DNA of 64,000 bases from JBNKFV01 sp050289485 (GTDB taxonomy: Bacteria > Pseudomonadota > Gammaproteobacteria > Pseudomonadales > Cellvibrionaceae). The notes beneath the pieces were generated by a model. It worked only from the letters and a program-made list of their open reading frames with translations. It was not told the DNA's origin and did not search any database. Of this stretch, positions 36,540 through 44,996 are shown piece after piece (positions within the stretch are counted from its first letter, which is position 1; every line of letters starts with the position of its first letter). The stretch covers positions 1-64,000 of the forward strand of contig JBNKFV010000016.1 in the NCBI GenBank assembly GCA_050289485.1, written 5' to 3'. A program made the translations under genes and the position numbers.

Positions 36540-37295
36540 ATGGCTAAATTGAACTATCGCATTGGGCAAATTGTTCCCAGTTCGAACGTCACCATGGAAA
36601 CTGAGATCCCCGCGATGCTGCGCGCACGGGAAAGCATTTTACCCGAGCGCTTTACCTTTCATTCAAGCCGTATGCGCATGAAAAAGGTGACCAAAGAAGA
36701 ACTGGCTGCCATGGATAAAGACTCAGACCGCTGCGCATTGGAACTCTCGGATGCGCAAGTGGATGTGTTGGGTTACGCGTGTTTGGTAGCCATTATGAGT
36801 ATGGGCAAGGGATACCACCGCGTATCGCAAGACCGCTTACATAACCGCACTATCGAAAACGGAAACGCGGCACCTGTGGTCACCAGCGCAGGGGCTTTGA
36901 TTGAAGGGCTGGAAGCATTAAAGGCCAAGCGTGTTGCGGTACTGGCGCCGTATATGAAGCCGCTTACTCAAATGGTTGTGGACTACATCGAAAGCGAAGG
37001 TATCGAGGTTGCCGATTGGCATGCGCTGGAAATACCCGACAACCTCGAAGTAGCGGCACAGAATCCAGACAACCTGCTGACACTTTATAAAAATCTAAAT
37101 CTCGAAGGTGTTGATGTACTCGTGCTCTCGGCTTGTGTGCAAATGCCTTCACTGCCATCCATCCAAAAGGTAGAAGACATTGTGGGCATTCCCGTGGTGT
37201 CGGCAGCGGTATGCACTACCTATAAAATGTTGAAAGAATTGGGGTTGAAAGCGCAAGTACCCAATGCTGGTCGCCTGTTGTCCGGCGATTATTAA
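36540..37295 (+). CDS. Maleate cis-trans isomerase
   Basis: 251-residue Asp/Glu racemase-superfamily enzyme converting maleate to fumarate without cofactor. The two catalytic cysteines are visible: Cys81 in LGYACLVAIMSMG and Cys199 in LVLSACVQMPSL. IVPSSNVTMETEIP at the N-terminus holds the substrate-binding Asn as in NicE/MaiA. AAGGGG precedes the ATG, 9 bp after the FAH gene. It completes the lower pathway into the TCA cycle. A strong terminator follows. Confidence 0.9.
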   Translation: MAKLNYRIGQIVPSSNVTMETEIPAMLRARESILPERFTFHSSRMRMKKVTKEELAAMDKDSDRCALELSDAQVDVLGYACLVAIMSMGKGYHRVSQDRLHNRTIENGNAAPVVTSAGALIEGLEALKAKRVAVLAPYMKPLTQMVVDYIESEGIEVADWHALEIPDNLEVAAQNPDNLLTLYKNLNLEGVDVLVLSACVQMPSLPSIQKVEDIVGIPVVSAAVCTTYKMLKELGLKAQVPNAGRLLSGDY

Positions 37296-37322
37296 TTACA
37301 TCCTGTCTGCCTTATTTGGCGC

Positions 37323-37354
37323 ACTTGCCAGCGTTATTAGCTGGCAAGTTTTTT
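37323..37354 (+). terminator. Terminator of the thioesterase–maleate isomerase operon
   Basis: ACTTGCCAGC and GCTGGCAAGT form a perfect 10-bp stem followed by T6, 28 bp after the isomerase stop. Confidence 0.92.
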
Positions 37355-37384
37355 CTTTTCTGTTAGAACTTTTACTGTTAGCTA

Positions 37385-38413
37385 TTAAGCAACATCTGAC
37401 TGATGCGCTGCCTGTATTTGCGCCGCTACTGGCACCCAAAGTACGTCAGAAATTTCTGGAAAGGTTCGCCATTCTTTACACCAGTTTTCACCGCCATCTT
37501 TGCTCACATAAAGCTCACCGTATTTCGTACCCGCGATAAGTTCCTGGGGATTACCCGCATTAGCGTGAATACCCCAAAAACAAGAGCCGGGTTCTTTATC
37601 GACTCGCGTTGGTTGCCACGATTTGGCACCATCGCGGCTAACAATGATTTTGCTTTGTGTGCCGGGCGTACCGTCGGAAATGCTCAAAAACAGTGTGTTA
37701 CTGTCATGCGGCGTTGTCGCAATGGCGCGCGCGTAATATAGGCCAAACTCTTTTTTCGGCAGCATACCTTGCCAGGTTTCACCACCGTCTTGGCTGGTAT
37801 AAACCGCATTAACACACACGACTACCACGGTTTCATGCTCATCGGGTAGTACTTTGATGGCATGTACGTCGGCGTTGTACTCCCACAGCAAACGATCATT
37901 AACTTGCTCCCAGCTTTCGCCGCCGTCTTCGGTACGGAAAAGTCCACCGGCCTCTAAACCAAACCAGGCTTTTTGCGGGTTTTTTGGGTTATAAGCAAAC
38001 GCGAGTAAGCGTGGACGGTTTACTCCGGCACAAAATTCGGGAACCTCGATACCGACATTGGCCCAGGTTTTACCGCCGTCGAGCGTGCGCCACAATCTTG
38101 CGCGAGACGGCGCACCCGTACCCACAAAAATGCGTTGCGAATTGTTGGGGTCAACGGCAACCTTCCATACCGTTTGGCCATTAAAGGGCGAATCCACTAA
38201 TGTCCAGTTAGAGCCAACGTCGTCGCTGCGGCATAAGCCTGCATCGCAACCGGCATAAATAACAGTAGGGTTTTGCGGGTCTACATCCAGCGATCTGACA
38301 ACCCCATCAAACTCAATGGGTTGAGACAACCCAATCCGATGCCATGACTTGCCGTTGTCAGCGCTTCTGATAACACCTTGGCTGGCGGTGGCGACTAACA
38401 TTGTATTTTCCAT
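37385..38413 (-). CDS. BNR/WD40-like beta-propeller protein
   Basis: 342 residues from the ATG at 38413, with AGGACAAGG upstream (45 further in-frame codons are rejected). It contains about six to seven repeats with the Asp-box pattern SxDxGxxW: RSADNGKSWH, RSDDVGSNWT, RTLDGGKTWA, RTEDGGESWE, TSQDGGETWQ, VSRDGAKSWQ, VSKDGGENWC. There is no signal peptide, so it is cytoplasmic, unlike sialidases or sortilins. Automatic labels such as exo-alpha-sialidase are not supported. Its place in an aromatic cluster hints at an unassigned catalytic or scaffolding role. Confidence 0.82.
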   Translation of the reverse strand: MENTMLVATASQGVIRSADNGKSWHRIGLSQPIEFDGVVRSLDVDPQNPTVIYAGCDAGLCRSDDVGSNWTLVDSPFNGQTVWKVAVDPNNSQRIFVGTGAPSRARLWRTLDGGKTWANVGIEVPEFCAGVNRPRLLAFAYNPKNPQKAWFGLEAGGLFRTEDGGESWEQVNDRLLWEYNADVHAIKVLPDEHETVVVVCVNAVYTSQDGGETWQGMLPKKEFGLYYARAIATTPHDSNTLFLSISDGTPGTQSKIIVSRDGAKSWQPTRVDKEPGSCFWGIHANAGNPQELIAGTKYGELYVSKDGGENWCKEWRTFPEISDVLWVPVAAQIQAAHQSDVA

Positions 38414-38486
38414 TGCCTTGTCCTCAATACGTGCGAATGAATATGTGATAGACCCCAACGCGCGCTGGGGCTTGCTACCCACCGTT

Positions 38487-38966
38487 TTACGTGATGGGTT
38501 GAAGTGAATAGGGTGCTGCCATACCTTGGTTACCAGAGAGTTCGTCAATAGCTGCTTCTCCCGTTATTTGTTGGCAAAACACTTCCAGCATGTGGCCATC
38601 GGGATCGTAAAAATAAATACCCTTTGATACCCCATGGTCCAAAATTTCGTGCACCTTAACGTTGTGCTCTAACAAATGAGCGTAAAATTTTTTCAGGCTA
38701 TCAAGATTGGTATTGCAATCGAGTTCGAGCCCAATGTGTTCAAACTCCACGCCGTGACTGGTTTGGGGAGTCCGTGGAAACAAGCCGATATCATGATCCG
38801 ATACGCCAAACGACATAAAAATGCCGCCAGCGTAGGGACCGTCGCCTGCTCTTGCCGATACCATCATGCCCAGTACATCGGTATACCACTTTGCTGATGC
38901 CTCTGGGTCAGACACAAATAGTGCAATGTGTGCTATGCGCTTTACTTTAGGTAAATGTGTTGTCAT
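38487..38966 (-). CDS. VOC family protein, extradiol dioxygenase-like
   Basis: 159 residues, a single vicinal-oxygen-chelate module with the metal-ligand pattern His (RIAHIALFV), His (EFEHIGLEL) and Glu (YFYDPDGHMLEVF), the last being the extradiol dioxygenase signature. A strong ribosome binding site (AAAGGAGG) precedes it. It could open a catechol made by the divergent flavin monooxygenase, or be a glyoxalase-like isomerase or lyase. It is upstream of and probably co-transcribed with the BNR gene. Confidence 0.8.
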   Translation of the reverse strand: MTTHLPKVKRIAHIALFVSDPEASAKWYTDVLGMMVSARAGDGPYAGGIFMSFGVSDHDIGLFPRTPQTSHGVEFEHIGLELDCNTNLDSLKKFYAHLLEHNVKVHEILDHGVSKGIYFYDPDGHMLEVFCQQITGEAAIDELSGNQGMAAPYSLQPIT

Positions 38967-39378
38967 TTAAACCTCCTTTAATCCTGGCGATACTCTTCAT
39001 CTTGGCAATACTCTGTGAATAAATCGGTTATCAGTGATCGAGCATCGCGTTGGAAAGCGTTTTATGGTGCCGGTTATTGTTTTTTGCGAGCAGGCCAACC
39101 AAGGCCGCGTATTAAAAGATTATTAACTTAACGGGATGCAGGGAATCCTCTATTTTTTTACCTAGTGTTTCTTAAATGTAACAATTAAAAGGCGTACAGG
39201 AGTTCATTTGATGTTTAATTGATCTAAAACAACTAAATATCATTTTTATTGTTTCTATAGTGGATCAATATATTGGTTCATTGGCGCTAGTGGAAAGCCT
39301 GGGTGGTTGGTAGCATTTTTCCAGCGTTGACGAGATCAACGAAGAAATATGGCGTGAACCATTTGGGAGAAGACCATC
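38967..39378. other. Divergent regulatory region, VOC gene / flavin monooxygenase gene
   Basis: 412 bp without a gene, AT-rich from 39160 to 39275. It carries the palindrome CAATATATTG (39266-39275) in a larger imperfect dyad, and a near-direct repeat TGGC[G/A]ATACTCT near 38980-39015. No TTTAAG operator of the type seen at 32.3 and 32.7 kb is present, so this unit may have its own control. Confidence 0.45.
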
Positions 39379-40581
39379 ATGAGCAGCCATGCAGCCGCAG
39401 TAGAAATTGATAAACAATCATTAAGCCAACAAATAATCGAAAGCGCCAAAGAGCTGGTGCCTTTATTGCGAGAGCGTGAAGCTGAATGTAACGCGAACAA
39501 AAAAGTGTCTGAAGACGTTATCGATGCGTTCGAAAAAGCTGGCTTTTTTCGCATACTGCAACCAGAACGCTGGGGTGGTTATGAATTAGCGCCAAAAGTG
39601 TATGCTGATGTTGCACGAATTTTGGCAGAAGGCTGTATGTCGAGCGCATGGGTTTATGGCGTAATTGCGGTACACAATTGGCAAATGGGTTTGTTTGACG
39701 ATCAGGCCGCGCGCGATGTATGGGGTGAAGATACCTCCGTTCGTATTGCCTCGTCTTACATGCCGGTTGGCAAGGTAACTCCAGTAGAAGGGGGCTACCG
39801 CATTAGTGGCCGCTGGATGATGTCGAGTGGTTGTCATCACTGTCAGTGGACGATCTTTGGCGCTAATATTCCGCCACAAAAAGAGGGCGACGCACCCGAA
39901 GCCCGTTGTTTTTTGGTACCGCGCACGGATTACACCATTATCGAAAACTGGGATGTGATGGGCCTGCAAGGAACCGGCAGCCATGATGTGTTAGTTGAAG
40001 ATGCTTTTGTGCCTGAGCATCGTACGATAAAAGACATGGATATGTTTAATATTCAATGCCCCGGCCATGCCGTTAATAAATCGCCGTTATACAACGTACC
40101 ATTTGCCCAAATATTTAATCGCACGGTATCGACAACCGCACTGGGTACCGTTAAGCGCGCGCTGGATGAATATATTAATGCAACCAAAGCACGTGTGAGC
40201 ACGTATGGTGGTGCGAAGCTGGCAAGAACACCGCGCATTCAAAATATGGTTTCAGAAGTGGCGCGCACACTGGATGAACGCCTGCTGATTTATAACCGTG
40301 ATTGCGACGAGCTTTTGGAACATGCAGTGAATAATACATGGACCATGGAACGCCGAGCCGCGTTGGCTGCCTCTTGTACATCAACCGTTGATGCCTGCAT
40401 GCTGGCGATTGATAAATTGATGCTATTCAGTGGTGCCAAATCGATGTATGGCGGCGTAGTGCAGAAATCGTTTCTCGATTTGCATATGGCCAGAGGGCAT
40501 TCGGCAAACAATCCATTCCCTTACGCAGAAAACCACGGCGCAATGATGTTTGGCTTACCCTATCAAACCATTGATATTTAA
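39379..40581 (+). CDS. Group D flavin-dependent monooxygenase (acyl-CoA dehydrogenase fold)
   Basis: 400 residues, the oxygenase component of a two-component hydroxylase related to HsaA, HpaB-type C2 and IacA. The acyl-CoA dehydrogenase fold is evident (RILQPERWGGYELAP, SSAWVYGVIAVHNWQM, GRWMMSSGCHHCQW, WDVMGLQGTGSHDVLVEDAFVP), but the catalytic base of true dehydrogenases is absent from its usual place. It would hydroxylate an aromatic substrate with reduced flavin from a separate reductase, which is not encoded in this window. The ribosome binding site is GGGAGA. Divergent from the VOC–BNR pair. Confidence 0.85.
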   Translation: MSSHAAAVEIDKQSLSQQIIESAKELVPLLREREAECNANKKVSEDVIDAFEKAGFFRILQPERWGGYELAPKVYADVARILAEGCMSSAWVYGVIAVHNWQMGLFDDQAARDVWGEDTSVRIASSYMPVGKVTPVEGGYRISGRWMMSSGCHHCQWTIFGANIPPQKEGDAPEARCFLVPRTDYTIIENWDVMGLQGTGSHDVLVEDAFVPEHRTIKDMDMFNIQCPGHAVNKSPLYNVPFAQIFNRTVSTTALGTVKRALDEYINATKARVSTYGGAKLARTPRIQNMVSEVARTLDERLLIYNRDCDELLEHAVNNTWTMERRAALAASCTSTVDACMLAIDKLMLFSGAKSMYGGVVQKSFLDLHMARGHSANNPFPYAENHGAMMFGLPYQTIDI

Positions 40582-40661
40582 GGTGCATAACTCTGCGTTA
40601 AACGGCCAAACAAAAGGCTAAAAGAAAGGCCAAAAGAAAGACTGAACCAATAGCCAAACAA

Positions 40662-40695
40662 AAAGCCCCAGCAGGTAAAACCTTGCTGGGGCTTT
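40662..40695. terminator. Terminator between flavin monooxygenase and purK
   Basis: AAAGCCCCAGCA and TGCTGGGGCTTT form a 12-bp stem, between convergent genes. Confidence 0.88.
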
Positions 40696-40723
40696 GTCGT
40701 TTTATGCTAATGACAACGCGAGC

Positions 40724-41797
40724 TTAGGAATCCATAAAACCCATGTTGTTGGCAGCATCTTTGATAACATCGAGGCTTGGGCCAGTGAGGGTTAAATGGC
40801 CCATTTTGCGGCCAGGGCGAAACGACTTGCCGTAACCATGCAAATACATTTTTACGGGCTCTGGTGGCAAGCGAGCGGGAAATTCATCCCCCAACACATT
40901 GCACATACCGGCAGCGCCCACCGGTTTAGGGTCCCCTAATGGCATGCCCATTACGGCGCGAACGTGTTGTTCAAACTGATCGCAAATGCAGCCTTCAATC
41001 GTCCAGTGCCCGGTGTTGTGTACGCGCGGGGCAATTTCGTTAACCACTAATTTGCCATCGCTAACAAAAAACTCCATGGCCAACACACCGGCATAGCTGA
41101 GCGAGTCCATCAGTTTTGCGGCGTATTCTTTCGCTTGTTCGGCCATGGCCTCATCGATATCGGCAGGCACAAAACTCCAGGTAAGAATACCGTTGCGCAT
41201 TACATTTTCATTCACCGGGTAGGCTTTGATTTCACCCGTTTGCGAACGCGCCTGCAGTACCGATACTTCAAAATCAATGGTGACTTCGGCTTCAAGAATA
41301 ACCGGGTAGTTGTCTTCCGGAATAGCCGGTAACGCTGCGCCTTTAACAATTTTCCACTGGCCGCCGCCATCGTAACCGCCGAGTACGCGCTTGGCCCGTA
41401 CCCGTACCGATGGCAAGCTCTCAACGGCTGCTGCCAAATCGCTGGCTCGTTCTACGTACACCCATGGTGCAGTAGGAATACCTAACGAGTCGAACAACGC
41501 TTTTTGCGTGTGACGCTGGCGCAGGCAGATCAGGGCATCGAAAGAGGGGGCCAATACGGTTTTTTCCGATACTTCTTTGAGAATCTCTTCAGGAATCGCT
41601 TCGCGTTCAATGGTAACAAAGTCAACATTGGCCAGAAAATCCTGCAATTCGGTTTCGTCAAATACCCGACCAATGCCTTCAACAACCGGAATTTCATTCA
41701 CCTTGAGAAAGCTAACAGTTACACCCAGTTTTATCGCTGCGCGGCCGAGCATCAGCCCCAATTGACCGCAACCAATGATGCCTAGCCGCTGGCTCAT
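40724..41797 (-). CDS. purK: 5-(carboxyamino)imidazole ribonucleotide synthase
   Basis: ATP-grasp enzyme of purine synthesis converting AIR, bicarbonate and ATP to N5-CAIR. 357 residues: LGIIGCGQLGLMLGRAA at the start, the ATP-grasp block VRVRAKRVLGGYDGGGQW, and the metal-binding LVVNEIAPRVHNTGHWT. It overlaps purE by 4 bp in the usual purEK order. Confidence 0.95.
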   Translation of the reverse strand: MSQRLGIIGCGQLGLMLGRAAIKLGVTVSFLKVNEIPVVEGIGRVFDETELQDFLANVDFVTIEREAIPEEILKEVSEKTVLAPSFDALICLRQRHTQKALFDSLGIPTAPWVYVERASDLAAAVESLPSVRVRAKRVLGGYDGGGQWKIVKGAALPAIPEDNYPVILEAEVTIDFEVSVLQARSQTGEIKAYPVNENVMRNGILTWSFVPADIDEAMAEQAKEYAAKLMDSLSYAGVLAMEFFVSDGKLVVNEIAPRVHNTGHWTIEGCICDQFEQHVRAVMGMPLGDPKPVGAAGMCNVLGDEFPARLPPEPVKMYLHGYGKSFRPGRKMGHLTLTGPSLDVIKDAANNMGFMDS

Positions 41798-42267
41798 TCT
41801 ACTGACTCCTGCACACTTGCAGTTTGTGCTTCACGAAACGCTTCGAGTTTTTCTGCTATGGCGGCGTCTTCACCCGCCAACATGGCGGCAGCAAACAAGC
41901 CGGCATTGGCGGCACCCGGTGCGCCAATCGCAAAGGTGGCAACAGGAATACCTTTGGGCATTTGCGCAATGGAAAGCAGGGCGTCTACGCCATTTAATAC
42001 AGTCGCCGCAATCGGCACACCCAATACAGGCACTGGCGTCATGGCAGCAGCCATACCAGGCAAGTGGGCGGCACCGCCGGCACCGGCAATAATGGCTTTT
42101 AGGCCTCGCTCTTTCGCTGTGGCTGCATATTCGTATAAACGCTGGGGAGTTCGGTGGGCGGATACGACTTTAGCTTCGTAGCTAACACCCAGCTGGTCCA
42201 ATACATCGGCGGCTGCCTTCATAACGGGCCAGTCAGACTTTGATCCCATGATAATTCCAATCTTCAT
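41794..42267 (-). CDS. purE: N5-CAIR mutase
   Basis: Rearranges N5-CAIR to CAIR in de novo purine synthesis. 157 residues: IIMGSKSDWPVMKAAADVL, the active-site segment VVSAHRTPQRLYEYA, and GGAAHLPGMAAAMTPVPVLGVP. GGAGAC before the ATG. Upstream of purK in one operon; the PurR-type operator expected upstream was not recognised. Confidence 0.95.
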   Translation of the reverse strand: MKIGIIMGSKSDWPVMKAAADVLDQLGVSYEAKVVSAHRTPQRLYEYAATAKERGLKAIIAGAGGAAHLPGMAAAMTPVPVLGVPIAATVLNGVDALLSIAQMPKGIPVATFAIGAPGAANAGLFAAAMLAGEDAAIAEKLEAFREAQTASVQESVE

Positions 42268-42549
42268 AAGTCTCCGGTTCTTTTTGACTAAAAATTAAAC
42301 ACTTTTGCGTGCCTCAACAGCAACGGGGTCAGCCCGCTATAATACGCCATTGTGAGCGGTAATATTGCGAAATTTCGCCTCTCTCTACATCCCACTGATT
42401 AATATATAGCCAATCATTGTCAGCGAGGGCCGTAAGGGTAGCGTGTTTTTGGCTGATATTGCCAATTGCGGCCTGTGATGCGGCCAAATAAACACTCAAC
42501 CGCTGGGGGTGATGCCCCATTGCTGCCCTAGTACAGCGACTGCCGCGCC

Positions 42550-43111
42550 AGTACACACGGCTTTACCTCGTTACTCACCGGGCTTAGCAAACATAAATAC
42601 GACCTGGCATTCGAAGGGGTGGTTCGTGGCTGCGAACCACTCTGGCAAAGCTAGTTGCTCGTGCGCCAGCCAATTTTCATCGTGGGGCCGCCAAGCCCCA
42701 TGCCAACTACCTCGTTTCCCGAAGGCTACCGCGACAAAGCCTGGGGGCTACCCGCGCACCCCAGCGAAATACGCCGAGCGTTTGACGGCTATTGCGCACT
42801 TTGACAATGTACCCAAAGTACATATGGAAACCGACGATATGGCCATGCTATGACTGCTCGCCCGAGACAGCGGCGAACTCGCCGTATTACCCCGCGTGGT
42901 AGTCAAAGACGAAATACAACAAGGCACGCTGGTGGAATACATGACCTTACCCAACCAGTTCGAAAGCTTTTACGCGATCACCATTAAGCGAAACTTTATC
43001 TCGCCAGTGGTTGCCGAGCTGTTGGCGCAGCCGCTGCAAGATTTTGTAACGGGGAAAGAGGGGGAGCCCATAGCAGCATGGTGGATAAAAAATAACAAAG
43101 AAAAGCCATAG
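42550..43111 (+). pseudogene. Decayed LysR-type regulator (NhaR-like) gene
   Basis: Pieces of one LysR effector domain lie in order but in different frames and with stops. One frame near 42565-42690 reads LTGLSKHKYDLAFEGVVRG, then a TAG, then LLVRQPIFIVGPP. Another from about 42762 reads YAERLTAIAHFDNVPKVHME, hits a TGA at 42851, and continues in the same frame as LLARDSGELAVLPRVVVKDE and FYAITIKRNFISP to 43111. The pattern resembles the C-terminal half of NhaR. No intact helix-turn-helix is seen upstream. The lesion sits at the junction of purEK and the restriction module. Confidence 0.65.
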
Positions 43112-43147
43112 CTAATTGAATCCGTTCGCTCATGGTCGAATTCAGAG

Positions 43148-44551
43148 CTAGGCTGCCACATTTACAAATTCCAGCTTTTTGTATAGGGCATTCAGGTATC
43201 GGTGATTGACCCTGAATTGACTTCGACGTTTAATGTTCGGTTTTTCGGTCGAGGCCTTCTCCAGCTTGATACCTGGATCGTAATATACATAGCCACTCAG
43301 CATGGCTGATAAAAACATTTCAAAATCGGTTCCCGTTCCCAACTCGACATCACTGCCGTAGTGATATTCACTTCCTCCCGTTCTGGCTTGCCTCATAACA
43401 CAGGGGATATATACGGCCTGAGAGTGCTTGCGCTTCCAGTGATCCATGATTTTCTCGAAGCTCCAGCTTGCAGCTATGGTATTGCTACTATCTGTTAGAG
43501 TAATGGCTCCGGCAGCTTTGGTTATTTTTTGGGTTGCGCTGTCAAATCCATCCAGATTAAGCGTGAGATTTGTCGCGCTGCATTCTTTTCCTGCAATATG
43601 CCTTCCGCCAAAATTAAGCCTGTCGGGTTTTCCGGATTTATCGGGATAACCAAAGCGTCGCACGAACTCTATTGCGCCGTTTACCGTATATACTCCTCCA
43701 TTGGGCTCAGGAGTCATTAGCGTCGTTGGTTTGGCATTTTTAAGCGGAAATTCCTTTACACCAAACTGTTTGACCTCCCAGCCAAGATAATCCGGCTCGG
43801 CTATACCATTCGGGGAAATACCCAATAAGGCTTCAAGAGTGTAACCGCCGCCGTTTGGAGCCTTGTATGGCTGGGCGACCATGTCTTTACCCAGTTTCCG
43901 TCCGGTGATCCATCCCATATGATGGATTTCCAATATCTTTTGTAAAAGAGCTGCTCTGGTATCTGTTACCGTTACACGGTTTTTGACATCAATCTCGCCA
44001 AAGATATTTGTCGCAGGTGTTAGTTCCTTGCCTTCCAGCTCTTTGGAAAGTGCCGAGTCAGGTGTTGCCAAAAAGGCATAAACGGTTTTGGCTTCATCAT
44101 TAACGCCCAGCAATAACCATCTGCCTTCAGCCCGTCCCTGCTTTTCGGGAGCCATCCAGCGGCTAAGATCAACTTTCGAGCCTTTCAGAAAGCCGGAAAA
44201 CCTTACTTCTGGATATTGCGGGTAGTAAATCAGCTTGGCATGGGGCGCAGGATAGATATTTGCCTCAGCGTCAATCCAGTTCAGCTTTACCGATGTCTGG
44301 TATTTGATTTGCCTGCTTAAATCTTTAGTTTTTTTGGATGTGCTTTGCGAGGCTTCCATTGGGCCTGTGGGAATGAAAGGAAGATCAGTCAGGTGAAAAC
44401 CAAAATAGGGTTGGTTCTTGGAGTTGTCGTTGGGCGCAAGTTTTTTGATATAGACGGTGTTTACCCCTTTGCCTCCCATCATATCAAGCACTGTATCGAG
44501 ATTTATCTGGCTAGCCTGCTGTGTGTCGTAGGTTCCCGTATTATCCGGCAT
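43148..44551 (-). CDS. Type II restriction endonuclease, MvaI/BcnI family
   Basis: 467 residues. The C-terminal half carries the PD-(D/E)xK core of the MvaI/BcnI family: GGGYTLEALLGISPNGIAEPD followed by YLGWEVKQFG, giving Glu240, Asp254, Glu259 and Lys261. MvaI cuts CC|WGG as a monomer. The N-terminal 200 residues are an additional, unrecognised domain. Its partners Dcm (CCWGG methylation) and Vsr (repair of the resulting T-G mismatches) make CCWGG or a close relative the predicted site. The start overlaps the end of vsr by 11 bp. Confidence 0.85.
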   Translation of the reverse strand: MPDNTGTYDTQQASQINLDTVLDMMGGKGVNTVYIKKLAPNDNSKNQPYFGFHLTDLPFIPTGPMEASQSTSKKTKDLSRQIKYQTSVKLNWIDAEANIYPAPHAKLIYYPQYPEVRFSGFLKGSKVDLSRWMAPEKQGRAEGRWLLLGVNDEAKTVYAFLATPDSALSKELEGKELTPATNIFGEIDVKNRVTVTDTRAALLQKILEIHHMGWITGRKLGKDMVAQPYKAPNGGGYTLEALLGISPNGIAEPDYLGWEVKQFGVKEFPLKNAKPTTLMTPEPNGGVYTVNGAIEFVRRFGYPDKSGKPDRLNFGGRHIAGKECSATNLTLNLDGFDSATQKITKAAGAITLTDSSNTIAASWSFEKIMDHWKRKHSQAVYIPCVMRQARTGGSEYHYGSDVELGTGTDFEMFLSAMLSGYVYYDPGIKLEKASTEKPNIKRRSQFRVNHRYLNALYKKLEFVNVAA

Positions 44552-44996
44552 AGGAAATTGTCATCCTTTTATCGCACCTTTTGATGTCCGTGCTTATCTG
44601 GTTAAAAAGCTGCTGTTTTTGTTCTTCTTTTTTACCACGCAAAGCGCATTCCCATACAACAATGACACGCCATCCTTCATCCAGCAAGCGCTCGATATTT
44701 CTTTTATCTCTTTGTTTGTTGCCAGTTATTTTTTCGCGCCAGAAATCCGTATTGGATTTTGGCCATTTAAATAACTTGCATTCATGCGCATGCCAGAAAC
44801 ATCCGTGAACAAATATCACGGTTTTATATCTGCCCAGTACCATATCAGGTTTGCCTGGCAGGTCTTTTTTATGAAGACGGTAGCGAAAGCCTCTTTTATA
44901 AAGAGCCTGTCTGACCTGAATTTCCGGTTTTGTGTTTGCTCCCCTGATACCGGACATCATCCGGCTTCGTTTTTCAGGGGAAACCACATCGGTCAT
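44541..44996 (-). CDS. vsr: Very short patch repair endonuclease
   Basis: Nicks beside T-G mismatches created by deamination of 5-methylcytosine at Dcm sites. 151 residues with SPEKRSRMMSGIRGANTKPEI, KDLPGKPDMVLGRYKTVIFVHGCFWH and the Trp-rich CKLFKWPKSNTDFW, all Vsr hallmarks including the catalytic Asp in KPDMV and zinc-binding Cys/His. Its ATG shares a base with the dcm stop (TAATG). Confidence 0.94.
   Translation of the reverse strand: MTDVVSPEKRSRMMSGIRGANTKPEIQVRQALYKRGFRYRLHKKDLPGKPDMVLGRYKTVIFVHGCFWHAHECKLFKWPKSNTDFWREKITGNKQRDKRNIERLLDEGWRVIVVWECALRGKKEEQKQQLFNQISTDIKRCDKRMTISYAG

Noticed and set aside
37385..38413. Sialidase or glycosyl hydrolase annotation for the BNR protein
   Set aside because: Only the generic Asp-box repeats are seen; the sialidase catalytic Arg triad and RIP motif are not evident and there is no secretion signal.
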